This document shows positions 50,282-59,303 of a DNA stretch of 64,000 bases, piece after piece. The notes beneath the pieces were generated by a model. It was given only the letters and a program-made list of their open reading frames with translations. It was not told where the DNA came from and searched no databases. This DNA comes from Prevotellaceae bacterium HUN156 (GTDB taxonomy: Bacteria; Bacteroidota; Bacteroidia; Bacteroidales; Bacteroidaceae): positions 1 through 64,000 of the forward strand of contig FPIT01000004.1 in assembly GCA_900119285.1 (NCBI GenBank), written 5' to 3'. The translations under genes were made by a program, and so were the position numbers. Numbering within the stretch: the first letter of the stretch is position 1; every line of letters begins with the position of its first letter.

Positions 50282-50752
50282 TTAGAACTTTGCCATCTTG
50301 ATAGCAACTACGGCGCATTCATCACCCTTGTTGCCCAGTCGGCCACCGGCACGATCCAGTGCCTGCTGCATATTCTCTGTAGTGAGCAGTCCGAATACTA
50401 CGGGAATGTTGTTGGTAGCATTCAGACGGGCAATACCCTGTGTTACTCCCTGACAGATGTAGTCGAAGTGAGGTGTTTCACCACGAATCACACAACCCAG
50501 CACGATGATAGCATCATAACCGTCGTTGAGTGTCATCTGGCGTGCACCATAAATCAGCTCAAAGGAACCTGGCACTGCCTTTACGTGGATGTTCTCAGGC
50601 AGGGCACCATGCTTTTCCAGCGTTGATACACAACCATCGAGCAGTGCACCCGTAATCTCGGGATTCCACTCAGACACTACGATGCCGAATGTCATATTCG
50701 ATGCATCGGGCACCTTTGCTGCATTATATTCTGATAGATTCTTTGTTGCCAT
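50282..50752 (-). CDS. ribH: 6,7-dimethyl-8-ribityllumazine synthase
   Basis: 156 residues from the ATG at 50752, which is four bases after the stop of the TPR gene. [16 protein letters not shown] (binding of the pyrimidine), [26 protein letters not shown] with the catalytic His, [21 protein letters not shown] are all segments of lumazine synthase. The enzyme makes the last precursor of riboflavin and forms large icosahedral or pentameric complexes. The gene belongs to a run TPR protein, ribH, xth on the minus strand. Confidence 0.93.
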   Translation of the reverse strand: MATKNLSEYNAAKVPDASNMTFGIVVSEWNPEITGALLDGCVSTLEKHGALPENIHVKAVPGSFELIYGARQMTLNDGYDAIIVLGCVIRGETPHFDYICQGVTQGIARLNATNNIPVVFGLLTTENMQQALDRAGGRLGNKGDECAVVAIKMAKF

Positions 50753-50756
50753 CAGC

Positions 50757-51413
50757 TTATTTTGCGCTAGCGCGCTCAATATACTTGTCAATGCTCTGAT
50801 ACTGCATGCTGTTGAAGTACTTCTCCTTTACTTCCTTGTACAGCTCTACAGCCTCATCTTTCTTACCCTGGCTCTCCAGAATCTCACCAGCCTGGATGAG
50901 GAATGTGGGAGACAGAGAGTTGTTATCAGCCATCTTAGCAGCCTTCTTCAGGTGGTCAACAGCCTTGTCCAACTGGTTCAGGTTAGCATAAGCATTACCC
51001 AGAGCACCCTCAGCTGCGGGGCTAATCATCTGGTCGTCCTTACCGCTGAATGACTCCAAAGCGTCAACAGCCTCCTGCCACTTACCGAGGTTAGCCTGGC
51101 AGATACCAATATAAAGCTGAGCCAAGTTACCAGCATCGGTAGAGCTATAGTCTGCAGCTACCTTCTGGAAACCAACCAGTGCCTTGTCAAACTGCTGCTG
51201 GTCGAACAGCTCCTGACTCTTAGCGAGCTCAGTGCTTGCTTCGTTAGCGCGAGGCTCAAAATAATAGTTGTTTGCGAGGATAACGCCTACGATGATTACG
51301 ATAACTGCTGCTACAGCAGCGATGATAGCCTTCTGATACTTCTCAAAGAAGGCCTCGGTCTTGGTGACCTGCTGCTCCTCTGCGGGAGCTCCTTTAAGAT
51401 TGTTGTTTGCCAT
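50757..51413 (-). CDS. Membrane-anchored TPR protein (YfgM-like)
   Basis: 218 residues. A cytoplasmic N-terminus of about 30 residues precedes one membrane helix ([18 protein letters not shown], about 30-47), then TPR repeats (about 70-210) including [18 protein letters not shown] and [20 protein letters not shown]. The layout matches YfgM/Tol-Pal-associated TPR proteins, which accompany envelope protein folding in E. coli; the role in Bacteroidetes is not known. Placed between recF (divergent) and ribH. Confidence 0.85.
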   Translation of the reverse strand: MANNNLKGAPAEEQQVTKTEAFFEKYQKAIIAAVAAVIVIIVGVILANNYYFEPRANEASTELAKSQELFDQQQFDKALVGFQKVAADYSSTDAGNLAQLYIGICQANLGKWQEAVDALESFSGKDDQMISPAAEGALGNAYANLNQLDKAVDHLKKAAKMADNNSLSPTFLIQAGEILESQGKKDEAVELYKEVKEKYFNSMQYQSIDKYIERASAK

Positions 51414-51469
51414 TATTTTAGTTATTTTATTGTTTCTTGGACATAAATCGGCTGCAAAGATACTAAAAA

Positions 51470-51500
51470 GATTAAAGATTAAAGATTAAAGATTAAAGAT
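51470..51500. repeat. 7-bp tandem array (gattaaa)
   Basis: Four full copies of gattaaa plus a partial one. Each unit holds TAA in its centre when read as attaaag. It lies in the divergent gap between the TPR gene and recF, beside the promoter-bearing repeat. Confidence 0.7.
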
Positions 51501-51520
51501 TTTTTTGTTTTTATGATTTT

Positions 51521-51617
51521 TTGTACCTTTGACTTCGTCGAAGGCACTTTCGCTCGACAATAAAAACAAAACCTCGTTTTTGTTTTGTATTGTGCTCGCT
51601 TATTCGTACCTTTGCAG
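51521..51617 (+). repeat. Promoter-bearing dispersed repeat, copy C
   Basis: Starts with ttgtacctttgacttcg and ends with cgcttattcgtacctttgcagg; the two TACCTTTG boxes enclose ctcgacaataaaaacaaaac and gtttttgttttgtattgtgctcg, an inverted repeat. The right box would drive recF with a leader of about 95 bases made up by the next repeat. Confidence 0.65.
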
Positions 51618-51633
51618 GCGACTTAGGTCGCCA

Positions 51634-51693
51634 GCGAGCTCGCTCACGCTCGGCAGAGTTCATGCAAGCATGACTCTGCACTCGCTTAACCGC
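51634..51693. repeat. Hairpin repeat 'GCTCACGCTCGGC', copy 1
   Basis: cgagctcgctcacgctcggc, then gcagagttcatgc paired with gcatgactctgc, then actcgcttaaccgcg. The outer text returns at 58163-58225 and 60470-60532, where the inner arms are ttcaaaac/gttttga instead of ttcatgc/gcatga. Confidence 0.6.
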
Positions 51694-51709
51694 GACCTTG
51701 ATACCCGCT

Positions 51710-52804
51710 ATGATACTCAAGAAGCTATCGATACTGAATTACAAAAACATTCGTGAGGCACAGTTGGAACTGTCGCCAAAGATGAATTGTTTCATCGGAC
51801 ACAATGGTATGGGTAAGACCAATGTGTTGGATGCGGTGTATTATCTGTCGTTCTGTCGTTCAGCTTCTAATCCTATTGATTCACAAGTGATTTGTCACGA
51901 AGAGCCGTTCTGTATGCTGGAAGGAGAATACGATGATGTAACAATCTCTGTAGGCATGAAGCGTGGACAGAAGAAGCACTTCAAGAAAGACAAGAAGGAG
52001 TATAAGCGTTTGTCAGAACATATCGGACTGATTCCCTTGGTGCTGGTGACTCCTGCTGATACGCTGCTGATAGAAGGGGGTAGCGAGGAGCGACGCAAAC
52101 TGATGGATATGGTGATAGCGCAGTATGACCGTACCTATATGGAGGCACTGAGTCGCTATAATAATGCACACCAACAGCGCAACATCCTTTTGAAGATGGA
52201 AGACCAAGAGCCTGACCCATTGTTGATGCAACTATGGGAGGAACAGATGGCTGAGGCTGGCGAGGTGTTGTTTCAGAAGCGTAGCGCCTTTGTGGAAGAG
52301 CTGATACCGCTATTTCAGGAGTATTATCAGTGCATCTCTGGTGGCAAGGAACAGGTGGCACTGCGCTATGTGTCGCATTGCCAGCGTGGCCCATTGTTGG
52401 AGGTGATTCAGCGTGACCGACATAAAGACCGTGCAGTAGGCTATTCTCTGCATGGTGTGCATCGTGATGACCTGGAGTTTACGTTGGATGGTCACCTGAT
52501 GAAGCGCGAAGGTTCACAGGGACAAAATAAGACGTATGTCATTGCACTGAAACTGGCACAGTTTGATTTCTTGAAGCGTACAGCGATGAAGACTACTCCG
52601 CTGTTGCTGCTCGACGATATCTTTGATAAGCTGGATGCCAGCCGTGTAGAGCAGATTGTGCGCTTGGTATCGAGCGAGGGCTTTGGACAGATTTTCATCA
52701 CAGATACCAATCGTGACCATTTAGACCAGATTCTCTCTGGCACTCCTAATCTCGATTATAAGATGTTTCATGTAGAAAACGGCAAGGTAGATGTTCAAGC
52801 GTAA
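51710..52804 (+). CDS. recF: DNA replication and repair protein RecF
   Basis: 364 residues from the ATG at 51710. The N-terminus K-L-S-I-L-N-Y-K-N-I leads to the Walker A motif GHNGMGKTN (about 31-39). The ABC signature is seen in R-E-G-S-Q-G-Q-N-K-T and Walker B in LLLLDDIFDKLDASR near 300. RecF binds gaps in DNA with RecO and RecR and loads RecA. Length and motif order are as usual. The end overlaps the next gene, encoding a DUF721 protein, by 14 bases, as in many Bacteroidetes. Confidence 0.93.
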   Translation: MILKKLSILNYKNIREAQLELSPKMNCFIGHNGMGKTNVLDAVYYLSFCRSASNPIDSQVICHEEPFCMLEGEYDDVTISVGMKRGQKKHFKKDKKEYKRLSEHIGLIPLVLVTPADTLLIEGGSEERRKLMDMVIAQYDRTYMEALSRYNNAHQQRNILLKMEDQEPDPLLMQLWEEQMAEAGEVLFQKRSAFVEELIPLFQEYYQCISGGKEQVALRYVSHCQRGPLLEVIQRDRHKDRAVGYSLHGVHRDDLEFTLDGHLMKREGSQGQNKTYVIALKLAQFDFLKRTAMKTTPLLLLDDIFDKLDASRVEQIVRLVSSEGFGQIFITDTNRDHLDQILSGTPNLDYKMFHVENGKVDVQA

Positions 52805-53081
52805 CGTACAATCACTGAGAGAACTTGTCTTGCGCAATCTGCATGAACAAGGATTAGAGACTCCACTGCTGCAGAAGCGGTTGGTAGAGGCATGGCCAAA
52901 AATAGCGGGCCCTGTGATAGCCCGCTATACTTTGAATACTTATATCTATAATCAGACGCTCTTTGTCCGTTTGTCTAATCCTGCACTTCGCTCTGATCTT
53001 AGCATGCGCAAGCAGGAACTGACAAAGAAACTCAATGACTTCGTAGGTGAACAGGTGATAGCCGATATCCGTTTCTGCTAA
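52791..53081 (+). CDS. DUF721 (DciA-like) protein
   Basis: 96 residues. The pattern L-V-E-A-W-P-K-I-A-G-P-V-I-A-R-Y-T and LFVRLSNPALRSDLSMRKQEL is the DUF721 core, which is part of DciA, the helicase operator of replication in bacteria without DnaC. In Bacteroidetes the short form follows recF as here. It overlaps recF by 14 bases and ends 33 bases before the stop of the converging ctpA gene. Confidence 0.88.
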   Translation: MFKRNVQSLRELVLRNLHEQGLETPLLQKRLVEAWPKIAGPVIARYTLNTYIYNQTLFVRLSNPALRSDLSMRKQELTKKLNDFVGEQVIADIRFC

Positions 53082-53090
53082 AGAATATCT

Positions 53091-53118
53091 CTTCACTGTT
53101 CACTATTCACTCTTCACT
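53091..53118. repeat. 7-bp tandem array at the end of ctpA
   Basis: cttcact, gttcact, attcact, cttcact. On the minus strand each unit reads agtgaNN with TGA in the centre; the ctpA stop (53114-53116) is one of them. Confidence 0.75.
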
Positions 53119-54736
53119 TTTTCTTAGGAAATGCTTTGCCCTCACGCATCACTTTCAGGGTGGCGATGATGGCAGGGTCGTCGAAGTTCAGATACTGAAT
53201 CCAAGCTTCTTCCTTCATCATGTTATAGATGACGCGACTAATGATATAGCGCTCCAGCAGTTTGTGTGAACGCTGAATCATAAGGTTGCGACGACGCAGA
53301 CCATTCTTGTCGGCATAGCTGGCAAACTTATCTACAATGTTCTGGCGCTTCAGATAGGATGCCATCTCTTCTACACTCTCCATCTTGCTGAGCTTCTGAC
53401 GGTTCTCGTCGGTGTAGTTATAGGCATACATAATAATCAGTCCGCTCATCGAAGCCTGCTTGTAGTAAGAGGTAACATCAGTAGTATCCTCTGCTACGAA
53501 AATGTCGGGAGTGATACCGCCACCGCCATAGACAGGGCGACCATTCTTGGTATGATACTCCTTACCCTCGTGCTTGATGCTGTCTTGCGAGAAGAACTCA
53601 CCATGGATATAGCGCGTCATGATATCTTCCTCGTAGTCCTTGTTGCCACCAGAGGTATAGGGTTTCTGAATGCAACGGCCAGAAGGAGAATAGTAGCGGG
53701 CAATGGTGAGGCGAATCATTGATTGGTCGGCAAAGGCGATAGGCTGTTGTACCAGTCCCTTACCAAATGAGCGACGACCAATGATGGTACCTCTGTCATT
53801 ATCCTGTATAGCACCTGCCAGAATCTCTGATGCCGATGCTGATGCCTCATCGATAAGGATGACGAGAGGTATCTGCTGATAACTGCCACGTCCATCACTG
53901 CGGTATTCCTGACGGGGTGACTTGCGACCTTGGGTATAAACGATGAGACGGTTCTTGGGCAAGAACTCGTTGGCTATCTGTACAGCCGATTGCAAGTATC
54001 CACCCGTATTGCCACGCAAGTCGATGCAAAGACTCTGGAAGTTCTCTTGTGAGAGCTTTGCCAAACCGATGAGCAACTCGGGATAGGTGTTCTCGCCGAA
54101 GTTCTTAATGCGGATATAACCCGTCTTTTCGTCAAGCATATAAGAGGCTGTGACACTCTTGGTTGGTATCTCACCACGGGTAACAACGATCTGGCGCAGC
54201 TTCTTCTCACCATAGCGCAGAATGCCCAACTTAACCTTGGTGTCCTTAGGACCTTTCAGGCGGTGCATGGCTTCTTCGTTGGTAAGGTTCTTGCCAGTAA
54301 ACGGTTTGTCGTCAACAGTGACTACCTTATCTCCTGCAATCACACCAGCACGCTCTGCTGGTCCGTTGCTGACAACCTGCTGAACGTGCAGGGTGTCTTC
54401 ACGAATGACAAACTCAATGCCCACACCAGAGAATGAGCCGCGCAAATCATCATTGGCAGTCTGCACATCCTTGGCAGAGATGTAGACAGAGTGAGGATCC
54501 AGCTCAGCCAGAATCTGAGGCATAGCTTTCTCTACAAGGTCGTTGACGTTGACCGTATCTACATATTGGTCATTAATGATGTGCAACAGGTTGTTCAACT
54601 TGTTGCTACTGCTATTGATGATGCTCAGACGGTTGCCCGAAAAGTGGTTGGCATAGAATGTGCCAATCAAGATGCCGATGACTACACAGAGTGCCATGGC
54701 AAGGGGCATAAAACGACTATTATTCTTGTTGTTCAT
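53114..54736 (-). CDS. ctpA: Carboxy-terminal processing protease, S41 family
   Basis: 540 residues with an N-terminal signal anchor (LAMALCVVIGILIGTFYA). A PDZ domain (about 90-175: GVGIEFVIREDTLHVQQVVSNGPA-type start, then GDKVVTVDD) lies before the protease fold, where the nucleophilic Ser is in DEASASASEIL and the general base Lys in SFGKGLVQ. CtpA enzymes trim exported proteins in the periplasm. The C-terminal 120 residues are helical. The last codon is followed by a 7-bp array. The dCMP deaminase gene lies 39 bases upstream. Confidence 0.92.
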   Translation of the reverse strand: MNNKNNSRFMPLAMALCVVIGILIGTFYANHFSGNRLSIINSSSNKLNNLLHIINDQYVDTVNVNDLVEKAMPQILAELDPHSVYISAKDVQTANDDLRGSFSGVGIEFVIREDTLHVQQVVSNGPAERAGVIAGDKVVTVDDKPFTGKNLTNEEAMHRLKGPKDTKVKLGILRYGEKKLRQIVVTRGEIPTKSVTASYMLDEKTGYIRIKNFGENTYPELLIGLAKLSQENFQSLCIDLRGNTGGYLQSAVQIANEFLPKNRLIVYTQGRKSPRQEYRSDGRGSYQQIPLVILIDEASASASEILAGAIQDNDRGTIIGRRSFGKGLVQQPIAFADQSMIRLTIARYYSPSGRCIQKPYTSGGNKDYEEDIMTRYIHGEFFSQDSIKHEGKEYHTKNGRPVYGGGGITPDIFVAEDTTDVTSYYKQASMSGLIIMYAYNYTDENRQKLSKMESVEEMASYLKRQNIVDKFASYADKNGLRRRNLMIQRSHKLLERYIISRVIYNMMKEEAWIQYLNFDDPAIIATLKVMREGKAFPKKK

Positions 54737-54775
54737 TCCGTTATAGCTTTTTCGTTATACCGTAATTCCGTTATC

Positions 54776-55201
54776 TTATTCATCTCCCAGATAAACCACC
54801 TCTATTCCTGCGCGTTCCAGCAGTTCGATACCATCCGTAAGGCGGTATTTCTCTCCATAGACCACACGCTTGATACCTGCCTGGATAATGAGCTTGGCAC
54901 ACTCAATACAGGGGGAGGCAGTGATATAGATAGTGGCACCATCACTATTGTTTGATGAGCGTGCCAGTTTGGTGATAGCATTTGCTTCGGCATGCAGCAC
55001 GTAAGGCTTGGTGATGCCGTTATCATCCTCGCAGACATTCTCAAATCCGCTGGGTGTACCATTGTAGCCATCGCTGATAATCATATTGTTCTTGACAACC
55101 AGTGCACCTACTTGGCGACGCTGGCAGTAGGAGTTCTTAGCCCAGATGCGCGCCATCTCCAGATAGCGTTGGTCAAATTTGAGTTGTTTGTCTGTGCTCA
55201 T
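54776..55201 (-). CDS. Deoxycytidylate deaminase family protein
   Basis: 141 residues. Zinc motif HAEANA (His70 and Glu72) and PCIEC with Cys98 and Cys101; GALVVKNNMIISDGYNGTPSG is the N-terminal part of the family. The enzyme turns dCMP into dUMP for thymidylate synthesis, or serves as ComEB-like protein in some bacteria. Length and motif spacing match dCMP deaminases. The gene sits 21 bases after the stop of the M3 peptidase gene and before ctpA. Confidence 0.9.
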   Translation of the reverse strand: MSTDKQLKFDQRYLEMARIWAKNSYCQRRQVGALVVKNNMIISDGYNGTPSGFENVCEDDNGITKPYVLHAEANAITKLARSSNNSDGATIYITASPCIECAKLIIQAGIKRVVYGEKYRLTDGIELLERAGIEVVYLGDE

Positions 55202-55222
55202 CTTTGTGTTATTTTAGTTTTT

Positions 55223-57340
55223 TTACTTTTTGGTCTTCTTAATGCCATTACGCTTCAGCAAGGCATCAATGGTAGGCTCACCACCACGGAAGCGCTTGTA
55301 GAGCGTCATAGGATGCTCTGTGCCTCCCTTGCTCAATACCTCATCGCGGAAGCGCTGTGCAGTTTTCTGGTCGAAGATGCCATTGCGCTTGAATACGCTG
55401 AAGGCATCAGCATCCAGCACTTCTGCCCACTTATAACTATAGTATCCGGCAGAATAGCCTCCTGCCATGATGTGCGAGAATTGTACTGTCATACAGGTGT
55501 CGGGCAGTTGCTCACCGAGAATGGCTTTCTTCCATGCTTTCTTCTCAAAGGGGATGATGTCTTCTGTAAACTCATCTTTCTTTGTATAGTATGCCATGTC
55601 GAGCAGTCCGAAACTTACCTGTCGAAGACAGGCGGTAGCTGCCATGAAGTTACGACTCTTTACGATGCGCTCAATGAGCTCGTCGGGTAGGGGCTCGCCC
55701 GTTTGATAGTGGAAGGCAAAGGTGCGCAGAAACTCTTTCTCCACAGCATAGTTCTCCATAAACTGTGAGGGCAGTTCCACAAAGTCCCACCATACATTGG
55801 TACCTGAGAGACTCTCAAAGCGGCTGTTGGCAAACATGCCGTGCAGTGAGTGACCAAACTCATGGAGGAACGTCTCTACCTCTCCGAGTGTCAGCAATGC
55901 TGGCTTGTCGGCAGTAGGCTTTGTCAGGTTCATAACCACACTCACATGAGGGCGCACATTCTCCTTGATAGTTTTTTCTTTTCCCTTCTCACTGTTCATC
56001 TCCCAGTGCTGTCCTTGGAATTCTGTCATCCATGCTCCACCTTGCTTTCCTTTTCGTGGGTGGAAGTCGGCATAGAATACTGCCAAGTAAGAACCATCCT
56101 TGTCGAATACCTCATAGGCTTTCACATCGGGATGATATACGGGAATATCCTTGTTCTCCTTGAAGGTGATGCCATACAACTTATTGGCCAGTCCGAAGAC
56201 ACCGTCAATAACCTTTGATAGTTCAAAGTAGGGGCGCAACATCTCCTGATCCAAGTTGTACTTCTTCATTTGCAACTTGTGCGTATAGAAAGCGGTATCC
56301 CAAGGACGGAGTTCGTTTTGAAGTTTGACGTTTGAAGTTTGACGTTTCTGATGATGCTGTTCGTGCTCAAAGAGCTTGTTCAGCTCCTCTCTCTCTTTCT
56401 TTGCCGTAGGCTTATAGGCATCAATAAGGTCGTCAAGCAGATGATAGACATTGCGACTGTTTGATGCCATACGACGCTTCAATACATAGTCTGCATAGGT
56501 CTTATAGCCCAACAGCTGGGCAATCTCGCGACGCAGATTGATGAGGCGCTTACATATCTCAAGGTTGTTCTCGCTATTATCGTGTGTACACTCGGTGTTA
56601 CGAGCCATATACATCTGCTTGCGAAGCTCACGCTGTGTAGAGTAAGTCATAAAGGGCGAGTAACTAGGCATGTCGAGTGTGAATACCCATCCTTGCTTAC
56701 CTTGTTCCTGAGCGGTGAGCGCTGCTGCTTCACGGGCTGTTTCAGGCAGACCGTCAAGTTGTGCTTCATCGGTGATGTGCAACTGGAAAGCCTTATTCTC
56801 TTTCAGCAGGTTCTGTGAGAACTGCAATGAGAGCATAGAAGCCTCTTCAGTCAGTTGGCGCAACTTCTCCTTACCTGCTTCATCGAGCAGGGCACCAGAG
56901 CGTACAAAACCATCATAACAGTTGTCGAGTAGCATCTTCTCTTCTGGTGTCAGATGACGATGATGCAGATGTACCTTGCGGATGCGCTCAAACAAACGGG
57001 GATTCAGTCTTACGTCATTAGCATGTTGAGTCAGGATGGGCTGCATCTTCTGAGCCAGCGCATCCATCTCGTCATTGGTCTCTGCACTGAGCAGATTGAA
57101 GAATACTGACGAAACTCTTGACAGCAAGTCATAATAGCCCTCATCCTCTTCCGTATTGATAATCGTGTTATCAAAGGTAGGCTTCTCGGGGTTATTGATG
57201 GTCTTTTCTATTTGTTCATTATCACGACGTATTCCCTCCATGAAAGCCTCTTCAAAGTCTTCCAGACGGATACGGTCAAAGGGCACCGTGTCATGCGGTG
57301 TATTGTAGGGTTCTAAAAACGGATTCTTATGATCACTCAT
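55223..57340 (-). CDS. M3-family zinc metallopeptidase (oligopeptidase)
   Basis: 705 residues from the ATG at 57340, chosen because a TATCTTTGC promoter lies just upstream (near 57368) inside any longer version. The zinc site is FLHEFGHSLHG in the C-terminal half, with a Glu ligand further on (S-Q-F-M-E-N-Y). M3 enzymes (Dcp, OpdA) cut short peptides and dipeptides in the cytoplasm or periplasm; no signal peptide is seen. A 28-bp array (7-bp units) lies inside the gene (56317-56344) and codes for R-Q-T-S-N-V-K-L-Q-N between helices without breaking the frame. Confidence 0.9.
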   Translation of the reverse strand: MSDHKNPFLEPYNTPHDTVPFDRIRLEDFEEAFMEGIRRDNEQIEKTINNPEKPTFDNTIINTEEDEGYYDLLSRVSSVFFNLLSAETNDEMDALAQKMQPILTQHANDVRLNPRLFERIRKVHLHHRHLTPEEKMLLDNCYDGFVRSGALLDEAGKEKLRQLTEEASMLSLQFSQNLLKENKAFQLHITDEAQLDGLPETAREAAALTAQEQGKQGWVFTLDMPSYSPFMTYSTQRELRKQMYMARNTECTHDNSENNLEICKRLINLRREIAQLLGYKTYADYVLKRRMASNSRNVYHLLDDLIDAYKPTAKKEREELNKLFEHEQHHQKRQTSNVKLQNELRPWDTAFYTHKLQMKKYNLDQEMLRPYFELSKVIDGVFGLANKLYGITFKENKDIPVYHPDVKAYEVFDKDGSYLAVFYADFHPRKGKQGGAWMTEFQGQHWEMNSEKGKEKTIKENVRPHVSVVMNLTKPTADKPALLTLGEVETFLHEFGHSLHGMFANSRFESLSGTNVWWDFVELPSQFMENYAVEKEFLRTFAFHYQTGEPLPDELIERIVKSRNFMAATACLRQVSFGLLDMAYYTKKDEFTEDIIPFEKKAWKKAILGEQLPDTCMTVQFSHIMAGGYSAGYYSYKWAEVLDADAFSVFKRNGIFDQKTAQRFRDEVLSKGGTEHPMTLYKRFRGGEPTIDALLKRNGIKKTKK
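56317..56344. repeat. 7-bp array inside the M3 peptidase gene
   Basis: tttgaag, tttgacg, tttgaag, tttgacg on the plus strand. Each unit has TGA at its centre on that strand, but the gene is on the other strand where the array is open. Confidence 0.65.
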
Positions 57341-57434
57341 ACTAACGTATTCTCTCTTTTTAAGGTGCAAAGATACAGAATCTTGTCAAAAGATGACAAG
57401 AAGAACGTTATCTTATAATAATCTTTAACGTAGA

Positions 57435-58097
57435 TTACATCACCAGTCGCTCCAGCAGGGGGATTTCTATGCGTCCACGGTGGAGCGTAAGCAGATGGTC
57501 GCGTTGCATGTCGTTGAGTGCGTGACTGATATCCAGACGACTGTCGTTTAGCTCATCGGCAATCTGTTGCATGAGTATCATGAAAGTCTTAGGACCGGCA
57601 GGGTAGAGACAGCGCGAGAAGAAGAAGCGCACCAGGCGCTCACGAAGATCTCTGGGTGCTGAGCGCCATGCATGATGGCGCAGTCGCTGACTATCGGTAG
57701 CCATCATGTTAAGCAGGTTGAGGCGGAACACCAACTGAGTCTCTAACAGTAGCAGCACCTCTTGCTTGTCGATAGTGATGAAGTTACACGGCGTAGCAGT
57801 CTTAAAGGTAGTGCTGTAGCGCTGGGCAATACCGAAGATGCGGTTAGGCTGCAGGATATAGGGCGCCTTGACGGTTTCTATAACGCGACAAGCGTGATCA
57901 TCGCTCTGTGTCTCACACTGCAATGTACCATGCGTCAGGAATATCAGATGTGTACAACTTTCCCCCTCCTTAGCTATATATTTACCCTGTGGCAGTTTGG
58001 AGAAACCAAACTTAGTATGCGTCACTACCTCCATCAGGTCGGCGCGACTCATACCCTGAAAAAGGGTAAATTGCAACAGTTGATCATAGATAGTCAT
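57435..58097 (-). CDS. Crp/Fnr-family transcriptional regulator
   Basis: 220 residues. The cyclic-nucleotide-binding fold (1-130) shows G-K-Y-I-A-K-E-G-E-S-C-T-H-L-I-F-L and the usual following strands; the conserved Arg of cAMP receptors is not present, so cAMP is unlikely. The C-terminal winged helix (about 150-215) includes IADELNDSRLDISHALNDMQ, the helix-turn-helix. Crp-like regulators of this kind are common in Bacteroidetes. Target genes are unknown; it stands alone, between the M3 peptidase gene and a repeat cluster. Confidence 0.85.
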   Translation of the reverse strand: MTIYDQLLQFTLFQGMSRADLMEVVTHTKFGFSKLPQGKYIAKEGESCTHLIFLTHGTLQCETQSDDHACRVIETVKAPYILQPNRIFGIAQRYSTTFKTATPCNFITIDKQEVLLLLETQLVFRLNLLNMMATDSQRLRHHAWRSAPRDLRERLVRFFFSRCLYPAGPKTFMILMQQIADELNDSRLDISHALNDMQRDHLLTLHRGRIEIPLLERLVM

Positions 58098-58121
58098 ATC
58101 TCACCTCTTATTTCGTCCCTA

Positions 58122-58148
58122 TGCTTTGTGCCTTTAGGCCAAAGAATG
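58122..58148. repeat. 27-bp dispersed repeat, copy 1
   Basis: tgctttgtgcctttaggcca followed by aagaatg; a second copy with one difference is at 61876-61902. It precedes the GCTCACGCTCGGC hairpin. Confidence 0.5.
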
Positions 58149-58162
58149 TTGATGTTTCACAT

Positions 58163-58225
58163 CGAGCCTGCTCACGCTCGGCATAGTTCAAAACCCGTTT
58201 TGACTCTGCTCTCGCTTAATCGCAG
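58163..58225. repeat. Hairpin repeat 'GCTCACGCTCGGC', copy 2
   Basis: cgagcctgctcacgctcggc, inner stem ttcaaaac/gttttga with ccc in the loop, then ctctgctctcgcttaatcgc. Nearly identical to 60470-60532 and related to 51634-51693. Confidence 0.65.
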
Positions 58226-58227
58226 CC

Positions 58228-58262
58228 TTCAATGTTCAATGTTCAATGTTCAATGTTCAATC
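58228..58262. repeat. 7-bp tandem array at the end of apbE
   Basis: Five units of ttcaatg (last one ttcaatc), read attgaac on the minus strand with TGA in each. The apbE stop at 58250-58252 lies within it, and its last residues I-E-H are coded by it. Confidence 0.75.
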
Positions 58263-59272
58263 TTTTCTTTCAGGCTTGGCGAGAACCATACCTTGTTCTC
58301 TCCCTTGTCGTCATAGATGATATATGCCATGAGGTCTGGATTGCGCTCCAATACTTTCTTGGCACCCTCAAAGCCCATCACCATAAAGGCGGTAGCATAA
58401 GCATCGGCACGCATACAGGTGCTGGTGAGCACGGTGGCAGAGAGAATGCTATGCTGTACGGGATAGCCCGTCTTGGGATCAATGGTGTGGGCATATTTGC
58501 GCTTGCCCTTATAGTAGAAGTTGCGATAGTTACCACTGGTAGCCATGGCCTTGTCTGTCACGTTCAGGATGGTTTGCAGTTCGTTGCCATCCACCAGAGG
58601 ATTGTCGGTAGGCTTGGTGACACCAATCTTCCAGGGCACACGCTTCTCGCTGATACCTCTGGTCACTACCTCACCACCTATCTCTACCATATAGTTGTTG
58701 ATGCCTTTCTCTTCAAGGAGACGGGCTACCGCATCCACACCATAACCTTTGGCAATAGCCGAACAGTCGAGTGTGATGCGTGGGTCGCTCTTGATGATTT
58801 TATGATTCTTGTAGCTCACCTTCTTATAACCGATGATAGCCATCAGGGAGTCTACTGCATGCTTGTCGGGCAGTTGCTCATTCTTAAAGCCAAAGCCCCA
58901 GGCATTCACCAGTGGTCCTACGGTGATGTCGAAGGCACCATCGGTGTCTTCACTAATCTTCTGTGCCTGTAGGAAGACTTCGGTAAACATATCGTTAAGC
59001 TCCACGGGCTTGTTGCTGTTGATGCGTGTGATGATGCTCTCCTTGTTAAACATAGATAGCGAAGCATCCACCTCTTTCATCTTGGCCTCTATCTCTGACT
59101 GTAGGTCGTCATCATACTGATAGGTGATATGATAGCTCGTTCCGAAGATGCCGCCGGCACACTTTTGATAGGGTGTGGCATGCTGCTGACGGATAATGAG
59201 CACTGTTCCCACGATGAGTATCGCGAGGAAGGGTAGTTGCCAGTAGAGTTTCTTGTTTTGTTTTGGGTTCAT
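58250..59272 (-). CDS. apbE: FAD:protein FMN transferase
   Basis: 340 residues. An N-terminal membrane anchor (LPFLAILIVGTVLII, about 13-27) is followed by the ApbE fold: TSYHITYQ, DASLSMFNKESIITRIN, DITVGPLVNAWGFG, ITLDCSAIAKGYGVD, IGGEVVTRG, and T-I-D-P-K-T-G-Y-P near 275. ApbE attaches FMN to flavoproteins such as the NqrB/NqrC and RnfG subunits in the periplasm. The last residues (K-I-E-H) are contributed by a 7-bp repeat. The next gene upstream (DUF6048) begins 31 bases away. Confidence 0.92.
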   Translation of the reverse strand: MNPKQNKKLYWQLPFLAILIVGTVLIIRQQHATPYQKCAGGIFGTSYHITYQYDDDLQSEIEAKMKEVDASLSMFNKESIITRINSNKPVELNDMFTEVFLQAQKISEDTDGAFDITVGPLVNAWGFGFKNEQLPDKHAVDSLMAIIGYKKVSYKNHKIIKSDPRITLDCSAIAKGYGVDAVARLLEEKGINNYMVEIGGEVVTRGISEKRVPWKIGVTKPTDNPLVDGNELQTILNVTDKAMATSGNYRNFYYKGKRKYAHTIDPKTGYPVQHSILSATVLTSTCMRADAYATAFMVMGFEGAKKVLERNPDLMAYIIYDDKGENKVWFSPSLKEKIEH

Positions 59273-59303
59273 TGTTATTAGTTGTCGTTGTTTTGTAATT
59301 CTG

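Noticed and set aside
58232-58972. Open frames starting M-F-N-V-Q-C-S-M-F-N at the ttcaatg arrays
   Set aside because: The start is the 7-bp repeat itself and the rest is antisense to apbE.
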